In this document: positions 25,242 to 34,529 of the stretch, piece by piece
How the letters are laid out: each line of letters starts with the position of its first letter
How positions within the stretch are numbered: the stretch's first letter is position 1
Assembly (NCBI RefSeq): GCF_039954625.1
Contig: NZ_CP157199.1
Location: 1,240,001-1,304,000 of the forward strand
DNA: 64,000 nucleotides
Direction of reading: 5' to 3'
Source: Pontimicrobium sp. SW4
GTDB taxonomy: Bacteria; Bacteroidota; Bacteroidia; Flavobacteriales; Flavobacteriaceae
Made by a program: the position numbers and the translations under genes
The notes under the pieces: model-generated
Told to the model about the DNA's origin: nothing
Seen by the model: only the letters and a program-made list of their open reading frames with translations
The model's database searches: none

Positions 25242-25300
25242 CTTTTTTACAATACACTGCAACCTTTTGTTTTTTTTTCATCTTATTAATAAACAATAAT

Positions 25301-26569
25301 ATGAAAAATAAAATTTCAACCTTAGTTTTACTTGTAATTGTGTGTTTACAACTAGTAAATTGTAATAGTGATAATGATCTCAATTATTTTATAGATCCAG
25401 TTAGTGTAATGGTTCCGATAATAAAATCTAAATCTGAAATTAGAAATTCAATTGAGATTACTGCAGCTAAGCAAACTAATTCTGATGGTAAAATATATGT
25501 CTATGATGATTTGTTATTTTATATATCACAAAACTCTGGAATTCATATATTTAATAACCAAAACCCAGAAAACCCAGAAAATATAGCATTTATAGAATTA
25601 GAAGGAGTGCATGATATTTCAATAAAAAATGATATTCTATATGCTGATAATTTCATGGATTTGGTAGTGTTTGATATAAGTGATTTATCAAGTATACAGC
25701 TTGTTAATATAGAAGAAGATATATTGGTGTATTATGCTGTATTTCCTGAAGATGTATCATACTACCAAACTAGTGTATTCCCTATAAATGATGATGAATT
25801 CATTGCAGATTATGCTACCGTAGATATGAAGAGAACTGAAGTAGAAAATAATCCCGATATCTATCATTGGGAGAGTTTTGTTTTGTTTTCTGATATGGCA
25901 GCTGAGAATAATGTTGGGGTCGGAGGCTCTTATGCTAAATTTCAAATTTTTAATAACGCATTATATACAATAGACGGTTATAAGTTAAATACATTTAATA
26001 TCACTGATTATAATTCTATTTCTTTAGTATCAGAGACTTGGATGGGAGGCTGGTTTGGTGGTGAGCTAGAAACTACATTTCTTCTAAAAGATTATTTGTT
26101 TATTGGAGCAACTAATGGTATGCATATTGTTGGCTTACAAGATGAATTCAATCCAATCTATACATCATCATTTACACATGCTACCGGTTGTGATCCAGTT
26201 GTGGTAGAAGAATTCACAGCTTATATTACTGTGAGAGGAGGAAATTCTTGTGGTGCAATTGAGGATCAAATTAATGTGATTGATGTCTCAGATATTAGTA
26301 TGCCTGTAGAATATTCTACATATTTTTTATCTAATCCTTATGGTTTAGGGGTTAAAGATCAAGTGCTATATGTGTGCAATGACGAAGGCATAAATGTATT
26401 TGATGCTCAAAATCCAAATAATTTAGTGTTAGAAAATACTTATAAGTCTAATTCTAAAGATGTCATTCCGTTATCATCTCATTTAATTACTGTGGGAGAA
26501 AATGTAATTCATCAATATAATTATGTGGATAATTTTGGATTAGAACTTATTAGTACTATTCAATTTTAA
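25301..26569 (+). CDS. LVIVD-repeat surface lipoprotein
   Basis: The start is the ATG at 25301; the frame is open from 25229 but that part overlaps comM. The 422-residue protein has a lipoprotein signal peptide with a lipobox ending at Cys (LVCLQLVNC-like). Repeated beta-strand units of the LVIVD type follow (GIHIFNNQNPENPENIAFI, LVVFDISDLSSIQLVNI, INVIDVSDISMPVEYSTYFL), which would build a propeller. These repeats are frequent in surface proteins of Bacteroidota and have no known enzymatic role. It is the first gene of the module between the comM tail and its duplicate. Confidence 0.82.
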   Translation: MKNKISTLVLLVIVCLQLVNCNSDNDLNYFIDPVSVMVPIIKSKSEIRNSIEITAAKQTNSDGKIYVYDDLLFYISQNSGIHIFNNQNPENPENIAFIELEGVHDISIKNDILYADNFMDLVVFDISDLSSIQLVNIEEDILVYYAVFPEDVSYYQTSVFPINDDEFIADYATVDMKRTEVENNPDIYHWESFVLFSDMAAENNVGVGGSYAKFQIFNNALYTIDGYKLNTFNITDYNSISLVSETWMGGWFGGELETTFLLKDYLFIGATNGMHIVGLQDEFNPIYTSSFTHATGCDPVVVEEFTAYITVRGGNSCGAIEDQINVIDVSDISMPVEYSTYFLSNPYGLGVKDQVLYVCNDEGINVFDAQNPNNLVLENTYKSNSKDVIPLSSHLITVGENVIHQYNYVDNFGLELISTIQF

Positions 26570-26689
26570 AGAGATAGAGATAGAGTCTCGAAATTTAAAA
26601 CCTTATCCTTTTTTGAGTTTAAATGTTATTAGTAGTTTAAGCATGGATATTTATAAATTTAATCAATAAACATATAGATTAGGGTCAAT

Positions 26690-27244
26690 TTGGATAAAGA
26701 GCTACGAATACTCATACAAAAATGTGTTGAGCATGATAGGGAAGGGCAGCGTGAATTATATACGCTGCTTTCTCCTGTATTGTATGGTATTTGTCTAAAA
26801 TATATGAAGAGTAAACCTGAAGCTGATGATGTCTTTCAAGATGCCTTTATTATTCTATTTCAAAAAATTAATCAATATAAATTCAATGGAAGTTTTGAAG
26901 GATGGACAAAGCGAATTTTCGTTAATAAAGCCATAGAAGTTTTACGAAAGAAACAAGATCGACTATATGTTCCGATTGAAGATTCTAATCTGAGCAGTCA
27001 TTTTGATGATGAAACGAATGAGTTTGACCTTGTTTTATCTCAAGATAAGTTATTAAAGCATATACAGCAATTACCGGATAATTATAGGATGATATTCAAC
27101 TTGTATGTTTTTGAAGGTTATAATCATAAAGCTATAGCTAGTAAGTTAAAAATGGCAACTGGAACTTCAAAATCATTATTAAGTAGGGCAAAAAGTATGT
27201 TGAGGACAAAAATTTATGAGGAATTAAACAAAAAAGTGTCATGA
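26690..27244 (+). CDS. ECF RNA polymerase sigma factor
   Basis: The 184-residue protein starts at a TTG (26690), as no upstream in-frame ATG is available. Region 2 is clear (LYGICLKYMKSKPEADDVFQ, DAFIILFQKINQYKFNGSFE, GWTKRIFVNKAIEVLRKK), and region 4 follows (LPDNYRMIFNLYVFEGYNHK, AIASKLKMATGTSKSLLSRA). Its last codons overlap the start of the next gene by 4 bp (ATGA), so the sigma factor and that membrane/barrel protein are made together. The pairing suggests the next protein controls or responds to this sigma factor. It lies in the module bounded by duplicated comM tails. Confidence 0.9.
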   Translation: MDKELRILIQKCVEHDREGQRELYTLLSPVLYGICLKYMKSKPEADDVFQDAFIILFQKINQYKFNGSFEGWTKRIFVNKAIEVLRKKQDRLYVPIEDSNLSSHFDDETNEFDLVLSQDKLLKHIQQLPDNYRMIFNLYVFEGYNHKAIASKLKMATGTSKSLLSRAKSMLRTKIYEELNKKVS

Positions 27245-28605
27245 AGAAGGATCGTATTGAAGAAGTATATGGCGAATTAGAAATGTTCTCTAAAGTGCCG
27301 CCAAAGGAATTATGGAATGAAATAGAAACAAGACTTCATCCAAAAAAGAAGAAAAGAAGAGTGTTGTTTCTTTGGGGCTCTGCTGCTGCAGTATTAGTAA
27401 TGCTACTAGGTTATATGGCTATAAATTTGTTAGAGTTTAATAGTAAACCTATACAGAAAATTACAGATACAGAACTGCCTGAAAATAATGATATAATAAA
27501 TGAATCAAATGAAAAAAACACTAAAATAGTTAAAGGGGTAAATATTGGTGATACTAATAAAGACTCATTAAACATTGTAACAAGTCAGCAACAATTAACG
27601 GATAGAAATGGCGTGTTAGAGAAAAAAGAAGAGAGAAAGAATAGTTTTTACAAAAAAAGCATAAAAGATAAAGAACAGAATCCGAACTATAATGAGAGCT
27701 ATTCTCAGAATATTTTAAAGAAAAAGATTGATAAAGTTGCTAACGAAGATATTTCCGATTTACAGAGTAAGAATAAAAATGTAACTAACTATGACAAAGA
27801 AAAATTGATTGCAAGTAATGATTCTATCTCTAAGATGAAGGATGCTTCTCTGTTAGGTTCATCAGAAAATCTTGTAGCTAAAAATGAGAATACTAGCGAT
27901 AGTATAAACACGAATGCTCTAGCAAGTTCAAAATGGTTAGTTGAGATTTTAGGCGGATTATCTAATACGGTCTCTAAATCATCTATTCAAGGTACAACTG
28001 TAAGCACAACATCCCAAGAGAACTTTGTGTATGCTTTTAAAGTAGGGTATTCAATTTCTGATAGGCTAGTTGTAAAATCTGGCATTGGTAAGAATATACT
28101 AGGTCAAGAAATAAATAATATAAAGTATGTGAGTTCAGACACCTCTCCTCTAGTAGGAGATTATCAAAGTATTGTAAACAATCAAACCATAATATTTCTT
28201 GTTTCTCAAGAAATAGTTAACGATTTTTCTTCTCATGTAGGGGTTATTAGTGAAGGAACTTTTCAGCAACAATTCGATTATATCCAAGTGCCATTAGAGT
28301 TTTCATATAATTTAATAAATGAACAAAAATATAATGTATCATTAGGTGTTGGTGGAAATTTAAACTTTTTAACAAAGAATAAAACTTTTCTAAACAATGA
28401 ACAAATAGGCGAAAGCTTAGGTGTTAATCACACAATTTTTGGAGCAACTTTAAACTCTAATATTTCATATAAGCTAGCAAAAGAAATGATTCTGTTTTTA
28501 GAGCCAAGTTATAATTATTTTGATAAGCCTATAGATAATAATAATAATCAGATTTTTAATAACACCCAGTTAAGAGTCTTGTTTGGATTACGATATAAAC
28601 TTTAA
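27241..28605 (+). CDS. transmembrane protein with C-terminal outer membrane beta-barrel-like domain, sigma factor partner
   Basis: The 454-residue protein starts with a short cytoplasmic segment resembling anti-sigma partners in this phylum (FSKVPPKELWNEIETRLHPK, then KKKRR). One membrane helix follows at about 43-63, then a long Lys/Asn/Ser-rich linker (65-225). The C-terminal region has alternating strands typical of small outer membrane barrels (FVYAFKVGYSISDRLVVKSG, LGVGGNLNFL, LRVLFGLRYKL at the end). It overlaps the sigma factor gene by 4 bp. A single protein joining an inner-membrane helix to a barrel-like end is topologically odd, though similar proteins follow ECF sigma genes in other Flavobacteriia. 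Confidence 0.78.
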   Translation: MKKDRIEEVYGELEMFSKVPPKELWNEIETRLHPKKKKRRVLFLWGSAAAVLVMLLGYMAINLLEFNSKPIQKITDTELPENNDIINESNEKNTKIVKGVNIGDTNKDSLNIVTSQQQLTDRNGVLEKKEERKNSFYKKSIKDKEQNPNYNESYSQNILKKKIDKVANEDISDLQSKNKNVTNYDKEKLIASNDSISKMKDASLLGSSENLVAKNENTSDSINTNALASSKWLVEILGGLSNTVSKSSIQGTTVSTTSQENFVYAFKVGYSISDRLVVKSGIGKNILGQEINNIKYVSSDTSPLVGDYQSIVNNQTIIFLVSQEIVNDFSSHVGVISEGTFQQQFDYIQVPLEFSYNLINEQKYNVSLGVGGNLNFLTKNKTFLNNEQIGESLGVNHTIFGATLNSNISYKLAKEMILFLEPSYNYFDKPIDNNNNQIFNNTQLRVLFGLRYKL

Positions 28606-28719
28606 ATAAAAAATGCCTTAATATTTCCATTAAAGTTTATCTTATTATATAATCCTAAAAGGCTCTAGAACAATTACCAATTCAAAAGCTTCACAACATA
28701 TTTACCTGACTTCAGATTT

Positions 28720-28752
28720 CGAAGCTTAGATAGAGAAGGTTGGTTAGGGTAA
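28720..28752 (+). pseudogene. duplicated 3' end of comM
   Basis: These 33 bases encode [10 protein letters not shown] and TAA, exactly the end of ComM. They match 25209-25241 at 31 of 33 positions, and the two differences are synonymous (AGT/AGC and TTG/TTA). The upstream sequence is unrelated to comM. It marks the far side of the module at 25301-28605. The 244-bp gap between that module and the M16 protease gene holds nothing else that I recognise. Confidence 0.92.
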
Positions 28753-28849
28753 GTCTTTTATGATTTACTCAACGACTTATTAACAAACCCAATGCTCTAA
28801 AGAGATTTTTCGTTATTTTTGGGTATATAATTTTAAACACTTTAACATT

Positions 28850-31705
28850 ATGATCAATCTTAAACGAATCGCTTTGATGGCTGTAACATCATTTGGCTTA
28901 TTGGCTTTTGTGGCTTGTAATTCTGATAAAACATCTGGGGATAAATTAGCAATCGAATTTGAAAAATATACACTTGATAATGGATTGCAAGTGGTATTGC
29001 ATCACGACAAATCTGATCCAATTGTATCTGTAGCAATACAATATGGAGTAGGTTCTAACAGGGAAAAAACTGGACGTACTGGATTTGCTCACTTATTTGA
29101 GCACATGTTGTTCCAAGAATCAGAGAATGTTCCTCAGGACCAATTCTTTAAAAAAATACAGGATGCTGGAGGAACTCTTAATGGAGGAACTTGGAAAGAT
29201 GGAACCATTTATTACGAAGTAGTTCCAAACAATGCTCTCGAAATGGTAATGTGGCTTGAAAGTGACCGAATGGGTTATTTAATAAACACTGTTACTGAAG
29301 CAGCTTTTTATAACCAACAAGAAGTAGTGCAAAATGAGAAAAGACAACGTGTTGACAATAATCCTTATGGACATACCAATTGGGTATTGGACAAAGCAAT
29401 TTATCCAGAAGGACACCCTTACAATTGGCAAGTAATTGGAGAGTTGGTAGACCTGCAAAGCGCTACAATTGATGATGTAAAGGAATTTTACGACAAATAT
29501 TATGGACCAAATAATGCAACACTTGTATTGGCTGGAGATTTTGAAACTGAAGAAGCTAAAGCTTTAATAGAAAAATATTTTGGTGAAATTAAGCGTCGTC
29601 AAGAAGTTGAACCTTTAAAGCCACAACCAGTAATTTTGGCAGAAACTAAGCGTTTTTATCACGAAGACAACTTTGCAACTGCACCACAATTAAACATTGT
29701 TTGGCCAACATTGCAGCAATATACTGATGATGCCTATGCACTAGATTTCTTAGGTCAATTATTGTCTCAAGGAAAAAAAGCACCAATGTATAAAGTACTT
29801 GTTGAAGAAAAAGAATTAACATCAAGAGTTGGAGCTTACAATAATTCGCAAGAAATAGCTGGTGAATTCCATATTAGTGTAACAGCAAATTCCGGTAAAA
29901 ATTTAGCTGAAGTTGAAGAAGCAATTTTTGAGGCATTCAAGAGATTTGAAGAAGAAAGCATAACAGATGGAGACGTTGAACGCCTTAAAGCTAGTGAAGA
30001 AACCAATTTTTACAATGGTATAAGCAGTGTTTTAGGTAAGTCCTTTCAGTTGGCGCAATATAATGTATTTGCAGGAGACCCTGGGTTTATTACAGAAGAT
30101 ATAGAGAATATAAAAGCTGTAACTAAAGAAGATGTCATTAGAGTTTACAATACTTACATAAAGGATAAGCCTTTCGTGTTAACTAGTTTTGTACCTAAAG
30201 GGCAACTAGAATTGGCTGCTAAAGATTGTGTCATAGCTGCTGTTGTTGAAGAAGAGATTAAAGAGAATGTTGATGTTGAAGTAGCTGAACGTAACAGTGA
30301 AGTTATAAAAACACCTTCAAGTTTTGATCGTTCGATAGAGCCTGGACAAGGGCCTTCACCTAAGCTAAATATTCCAGCATCTTGGACTGCTTTATTAGCA
30401 AATGAAATGGAAGTATTAGGTATTGAGCAAACAGAGTTGCCTCTTGTTAACTTTAGTTTGGTTATTGATGGTGGCCATTTATTGGATACTTTTGATAAAA
30501 ATGGAGTGGCTAATTTAATGACCGACATAATGATGGAGGGTACGGCAAATAAAACGCCTCAAGAATTAGAAGAAGCCATTGAGCTTTTAGGAGCTTCAAT
30601 TAACATGTTTACTGGAAGAGAATCAATTACTGTTTCTGGTAATACTTTGGTGAGAAACTTTGAAAAAACCATGGATTTGGTTGAAGAGATATTGCTTGAA
30701 CCTCGTTGGGATGAAGAAGAATTGAAACGTATAAAATTAAGTACAATTAATAGTATAAAGCGTTCTGCTGCTAACCCAAATGTGGTTGCAAATAATGTTG
30801 CTAACAAATTGCTTTATGGTGAAAAACATATCTTTGCTTATCCAACATCTGGTACTGAAGAGTCCGTGGAGTCTATTGCTATGGATGACTTGAAAACGTT
30901 TTATGAAAAGAATTTTTCGCCATCTGTTAGTAAGTTTCACATCGTAGGAAATATCAATAAAGAACAAACTCTAAAAGTATTGACTGATTTGGAAACAAAA
31001 TGGGCTGCTAAAGAAGTTGTGATTCCTACCTATCCGTTACCTGAAGATAGAGATAAGGCATCTTTATATTTTGTTGATATTCCAAATGCAAAACAATCAG
31101 TTATTAATATTGGTTATTTATCCATGGCTCGTACAGATCCTGATTATTTTTCAGCAACAGTTATGAATTACAAATTAGGTGGTTCATTCTCTGGAAATGT
31201 AAACTTGATTTTGCGTGAAGAAAAAGGATATACCTATGGAGCGCGTACAGGCTTTAGTGGAACAAAAATACCTGGAACTTTTTCAGCATCTTCAAGTGTA
31301 AGAACAAATACAACGTATGAATCTGTTCAAATCTTTAAAGAAGAAATTGAAAAATATAAAAATGGGATTTCTCAAGAAGATTTAGATTTTACAAAAAGCG
31401 CATTAATTAAATCAAATGCGCGTCGTTTTGAATCGCAATTCTCATTATTGGGAATGCTTCAAAACATGAGTGCTTATGATTTACCAGCAGATTATATTGC
31501 TGATGAAGAGCGCATTATTGGAGCAATGACTTTAGAAGAGCACAAAAGGCTTGCAAATAAACATTTAGATGCTTCTAAGATGGGTTATTTAGTAGTTGGT
31601 GATGCAGCTACTCAATTTTATAAATTTAAAGATGCTGGCTTTGATGAAGTCATTCTTTTAGATAAGGATGCTAAAGAAGTTGAAGTGTCGAAAGTTAAAA
31701 TGTAA
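28850..31705 (+). CDS. M16 family zinc metalloprotease, two-domain lipoprotein
   Basis: The 951-residue protein has a lipoprotein signal peptide with Cys23. Two tandem M16 (pitrilysin/insulinase) halves follow. The first carries the inverted zinc motif HLFEH (81-85) with the downstream glutamate in EVVQNEKRQR. The second half (from about 510) lacks HxxEH and retains the structural LREEKGYTYGARTGF segment. Such proteins degrade oligopeptides within a closed chamber; the lipid anchor would place this one in the periplasm or at the outer membrane. It is followed by a terminator and stands as a single gene. Confidence 0.92.
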   Translation: MINLKRIALMAVTSFGLLAFVACNSDKTSGDKLAIEFEKYTLDNGLQVVLHHDKSDPIVSVAIQYGVGSNREKTGRTGFAHLFEHMLFQESENVPQDQFFKKIQDAGGTLNGGTWKDGTIYYEVVPNNALEMVMWLESDRMGYLINTVTEAAFYNQQEVVQNEKRQRVDNNPYGHTNWVLDKAIYPEGHPYNWQVIGELVDLQSATIDDVKEFYDKYYGPNNATLVLAGDFETEEAKALIEKYFGEIKRRQEVEPLKPQPVILAETKRFYHEDNFATAPQLNIVWPTLQQYTDDAYALDFLGQLLSQGKKAPMYKVLVEEKELTSRVGAYNNSQEIAGEFHISVTANSGKNLAEVEEAIFEAFKRFEEESITDGDVERLKASEETNFYNGISSVLGKSFQLAQYNVFAGDPGFITEDIENIKAVTKEDVIRVYNTYIKDKPFVLTSFVPKGQLELAAKDCVIAAVVEEEIKENVDVEVAERNSEVIKTPSSFDRSIEPGQGPSPKLNIPASWTALLANEMEVLGIEQTELPLVNFSLVIDGGHLLDTFDKNGVANLMTDIMMEGTANKTPQELEEAIELLGASINMFTGRESITVSGNTLVRNFEKTMDLVEEILLEPRWDEEELKRIKLSTINSIKRSAANPNVVANNVANKLLYGEKHIFAYPTSGTEESVESIAMDDLKTFYEKNFSPSVSKFHIVGNINKEQTLKVLTDLETKWAAKEVVIPTYPLPEDRDKASLYFVDIPNAKQSVINIGYLSMARTDPDYFSATVMNYKLGGSFSGNVNLILREEKGYTYGARTGFSGTKIPGTFSASSSVRTNTTYESVQIFKEEIEKYKNGISQEDLDFTKSALIKSNARRFESQFSLLGMLQNMSAYDLPADYIADEERIIGAMTLEEHKRLANKHLDASKMGYLVVGDAATQFYKFKDAGFDEVILLDKDAKEVEVSKVKM

Positions 31706-31727
31706 ATCAATATTTGTATTAATTTCT

Positions 31728-31759
31728 AAAAAGGTGTGATGCTCATCACACCTTTTTTT
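31728..31759 (+). terminator. rho-independent terminator after M16 protease
   Basis: AAGGTGTGAT and ATCACACCTT make a perfect 10-bp stem with a GCTC loop, followed by a run of Ts. It lies upstream of the chosen start of the Nramp gene and excludes the ATG candidates at 31736 as starts. Confidence 0.92.
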
Positions 31760-31822
31760 GTTTTTCATGTCTTAGGTATTGCTTTCATTTTAATTCTTAA
31801 ATTAGCAACAAACACTTCTAAA

Positions 31823-33049
31823 ATGATTAAATCTTGGTTTAAGAATATTGGTCCAGGGCCATTGGTAGCTGCTGCTTTTATTGGTCCAGGAACGGTGACC
31901 TTATGTACTGTTGCAGGAGTTAATTTTGGCTTTGCTTTGCTTTGGGCTATGGTGTTGTCTGTAGTGGCAACTATAGTACTACAAGAGATGTCGGCGCGTT
32001 TGGGGATTATTTCTCAAAAAGGTCTTGCTGAAATTATTAGAACAGAGATAAGGAATCCATTATTTAAAGGGCTGTCTATTGTTTTAATCTTATCAGCCAT
32101 CGTTATTGGTAATGCAGCGTATGAAGCTGGAAATATTAGCGGAGGTGTTCTAGGGCTTAAAGCTGTTTTGGGTCATCACTCGCTAGATATTGGCTCGTTT
32201 TCTTTAAATTATTTTAGTGTTGCCATTGGTTTAGTGGCTTTCGTACTACTGTATATAGGTAATTACAAGATTTTAGAAAAAGCACTTATGTCGTTAGTCA
32301 TATTAATGAGCATTGCGTTTATTGTGACAGCCATAATAACAAAACCGAATCTAGCAGAGGTGTTTAAAGGTATTTTCACACCTAAATTCCCTGATGATAG
32401 CATTCTAATTATTATTGGATTAATAGGAACAACGGTTGTGCCTTATAACCTCTTTCTGCATGCGTCTTTAGTGAAGGAAAAATGGAAAAGTAAGACTGAT
32501 TTAAAATACGCTCGAAAAGACACTATTGTTGCGGTGGTTTTAGGAGGTATTGTGTCTATGTGTATCATTATTTCAGCAGCAGCTATTCAATCAAGTGAAA
32601 TTAATAATGCTGCAGACTTAGCAAAAGGCTTAGAGCCACTTTTCGGAAGTTTCTCTAAATATTTTCTTGCAATAGGATTATTTGCAGCGGGTATTACAAG
32701 TGCTATCACAGCACCATTGGCAGCAGCTTTTGTGGCTACAGGTTGTTTGGGTTGGTCCACTAAAATGACATCTAGAAAATTTAGAGCTGTATGGGTATTT
32801 ATATTGCTAGTTGGTGTATTATCGTCTTCGTCTGGAATAAAATCTATAGAAATTATAAAATTTGCTCAAGTTGCTAATGGAATTTTATTACCAGTAATAG
32901 CAGGGTTTCTTATTTGGATTATGAATAAGCATTCGGTTTTGGGTGATTATAAAAACACGATAAGACAAAATGTAATAAGTGTAGTTATTCTTGCAATCAC
33001 TATTTTTCTGGGAACTAAAAGCATATTAAAAGTTTTTGAATTATTATAA
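31823..33049 (+). CDS. Nramp family divalent metal cation transporter
   Basis: I start at the ATG at 31823, because the upstream part of the frame runs through a terminator hairpin. The 408-residue, about 11-helix protein has Nramp signatures: GPGPLVAAAFIGPGTVTLCT with the conserved GPG, and a later GTTVVPYNLFLHASLVKEKW. Classical Nramp proteins have DPGN in helix 1, but here the corresponding site reads GPGT, so manganese or iron transport is uncertain. It abuts pxpA (stop and start adjacent). Nramp-like genes next to pxp genes suggest transport of a pathway substrate such as 5-oxoproline, an inference from context. Confidence 0.82.
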   Translation: MIKSWFKNIGPGPLVAAAFIGPGTVTLCTVAGVNFGFALLWAMVLSVVATIVLQEMSARLGIISQKGLAEIIRTEIRNPLFKGLSIVLILSAIVIGNAAYEAGNISGGVLGLKAVLGHHSLDIGSFSLNYFSVAIGLVAFVLLYIGNYKILEKALMSLVILMSIAFIVTAIITKPNLAEVFKGIFTPKFPDDSILIIIGLIGTTVVPYNLFLHASLVKEKWKSKTDLKYARKDTIVAVVLGGIVSMCIIISAAAIQSSEINNAADLAKGLEPLFGSFSKYFLAIGLFAAGITSAITAPLAAAFVATGCLGWSTKMTSRKFRAVWVFILLVGVLSSSSGIKSIEIIKFAQVANGILLPVIAGFLIWIMNKHSVLGDYKNTIRQNVISVVILAITIFLGTKSILKVFELL

Positions 33050-33790
33050 ATGCATAACATTTCAATAGATATAAACGCTGATATTGGCGAAGGAATTGGT
33101 AACGAAGCAGATTTGATGCCATTACTTTCTTCTTGTAACGTTGCTTGTGGTGGACATGCTGGAGATATTGAAACAATGAGAGAGTGTGTTGAATTGGCAA
33201 AACAGTATCGTGTAAAAATTGGTGCTCATCCTTCGTTTCCTGATAAAGAGAATTTTGGAAGACAAGCAGTTGATATGCCTTGTGCAGCTCTATATCAAAG
33301 TATTAAAAACCAAATTAAGTCTTTGATGGATGTGGTAAGAAATAAACATGCTGCCTTACATCACGTAAAACCTCATGGCGCTTTGTATAATTTAGCTGCG
33401 AAAGACAAAACTATCGCTGAAGTTATTGTTGAGGTTATGAAAAGTATTCATTTACCATTAAAGCTTTACGTGCCATACGGCTCTGTTATTTCAGAAGTAG
33501 CAATTAAAGAAGGTATTCCAATCACTTATGAGGTGTTTGCTGATAGAAATTATAATGATGACTTATCACTTGTTTCAAGAGCGAATCATAATGCTATGAT
33601 TCTTGATATAGATGAAATGACTCATCATGTCCAAAATATGGTTTTACATAAAAAAGTAATATCTGTAAACGGAGTAGAGGTGTTTATTGAATCAGAAACA
33701 ATTTGTATTCATGGTGATAATCCTGAAGCACTAAAATTAGTAAAAAAACTACGACAAAATTTAATAGATTCTGGAGTTGAAATTCAATAA
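33050..33790 (+). CDS. pxpA: 5-oxoprolinase subunit PxpA (LamB/YcsF family)
   Basis: The 246-residue protein begins with the family signature IDINADIGEGIGNEADLMP, followed by CNVACGGHAGD, IGAHPSFPDKENFGR and VKPHGALYN. PxpA works with PxpB and PxpC to convert 5-oxoproline (pyroglutamate) to glutamate with ATP. Its ATG follows the transporter stop directly. All three subunits are present here in order, which makes the assignment firm. Confidence 0.95.
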   Translation: MHNISIDINADIGEGIGNEADLMPLLSSCNVACGGHAGDIETMRECVELAKQYRVKIGAHPSFPDKENFGRQAVDMPCAALYQSIKNQIKSLMDVVRNKHAALHHVKPHGALYNLAAKDKTIAEVIVEVMKSIHLPLKLYVPYGSVISEVAIKEGIPITYEVFADRNYNDDLSLVSRANHNAMILDIDEMTHHVQNMVLHKKVISVNGVEVFIESETICIHGDNPEALKLVKKLRQNLIDSGVEIQ

Positions 33791-34529
33791 TGTTTTGAAT
33801 GAATTTGAATTAAAATATAAACCTTTTGGAGAGCGATCAATTTTAATTGAATGGCCTCAAATAATATCAGAAAATATTCTTGAAAGTATACTTTCCTATA
33901 AGCAGAAATTAGAAAATTATAGATTTAAACAAAAAGTTTATATAAAATCGGCATATAACTCGATACTAATTACTTATGATTGTTCTATAGATGATTTCTA
34001 TAACAAAACTTTAGAGCTTAAAGGTGTGTTTTTTACAGATTCGAATACTCAAATAAGGAGTTCTAAATTATGGAAAATCCCAGTTTGTTATGACCTTGAT
34101 TTTGGAATAGATTTAGAAGAGATTTCTAAAAAAAATAATATTAAAATTCCTGAAATTATTCAGCTTCATACAAGCATAATTTATCGTATATATTTTTTGG
34201 GATTTCTACCTGGGTTTTTATATTTAGGAGGACTTGATAAAAAGCTTCATTTTTCAAGAAAGATGACACCTAGGTTAAAGGTTGAAAAAGGTTCTGTAGC
34301 TATTGGAGGTTCACAAACAGGAATCTATCCAAATGAAAGTCCAGGAGGATGGAATATAATTGGTAGGACTCCAGTCGACTTTTTCAATGTGTATAGTAAA
34401 AACCCTTGTTTTGCTAGGGGCGGAGATAAAATTCAATTCATTTCTATTTCAAAATTAGAGTATAGTCAAATTCTCAAAAGTATTGAAGTTGATGATTATA
34501 TAATTGAAAATAAGGCAATCAATGATTAA
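33777..34529 (+). CDS. pxpB: 5-oxoprolinase subunit PxpB (KipI family)
   Basis: The protein has the KipI features GERSILIEW, VCYDLDFGIDLEEISKKNNI, IYRIYFLGFLPGFLYLGGLD, the RVEKGSVAIGG-type loop (LKVEKGSVAIGGSQTGIYP) and ESPGGWNIIGRTP. No ATG is available near the N-terminus. The frame can start at a TTG at 33777, overlapping pxpA, or at a TTG at 33795 just after the pxpA stop; the second fits family length slightly better. Together with PxpC it supplies the ATP-dependent part of 5-oxoproline hydrolysis. Confidence 0.92.
   Translation: MKFNNVLNEFELKYKPFGERSILIEWPQIISENILESILSYKQKLENYRFKQKVYIKSAYNSILITYDCSIDDFYNKTLELKGVFFTDSNTQIRSSKLWKIPVCYDLDFGIDLEEISKKNNIKIPEIIQLHTSIIYRIYFLGFLPGFLYLGGLDKKLHFSRKMTPRLKVEKGSVAIGGSQTGIYPNESPGGWNIIGRTPVDFFNVYSKNPCFARGGDKIQFISISKLEYSQILKSIEVDDYIIENKAIND

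Noticed and set aside
28540..28565. AAT triplet run
   Set aside because: It encodes an asparagine-rich loop of the barrel-like protein in frame and is common in AT-rich genomes.
31736..31822. N-terminal extension of the Nramp-like protein
   Set aside because: It runs through a perfect 10-bp terminator hairpin with T-tract; the protein family begins near the ATG at 31823.
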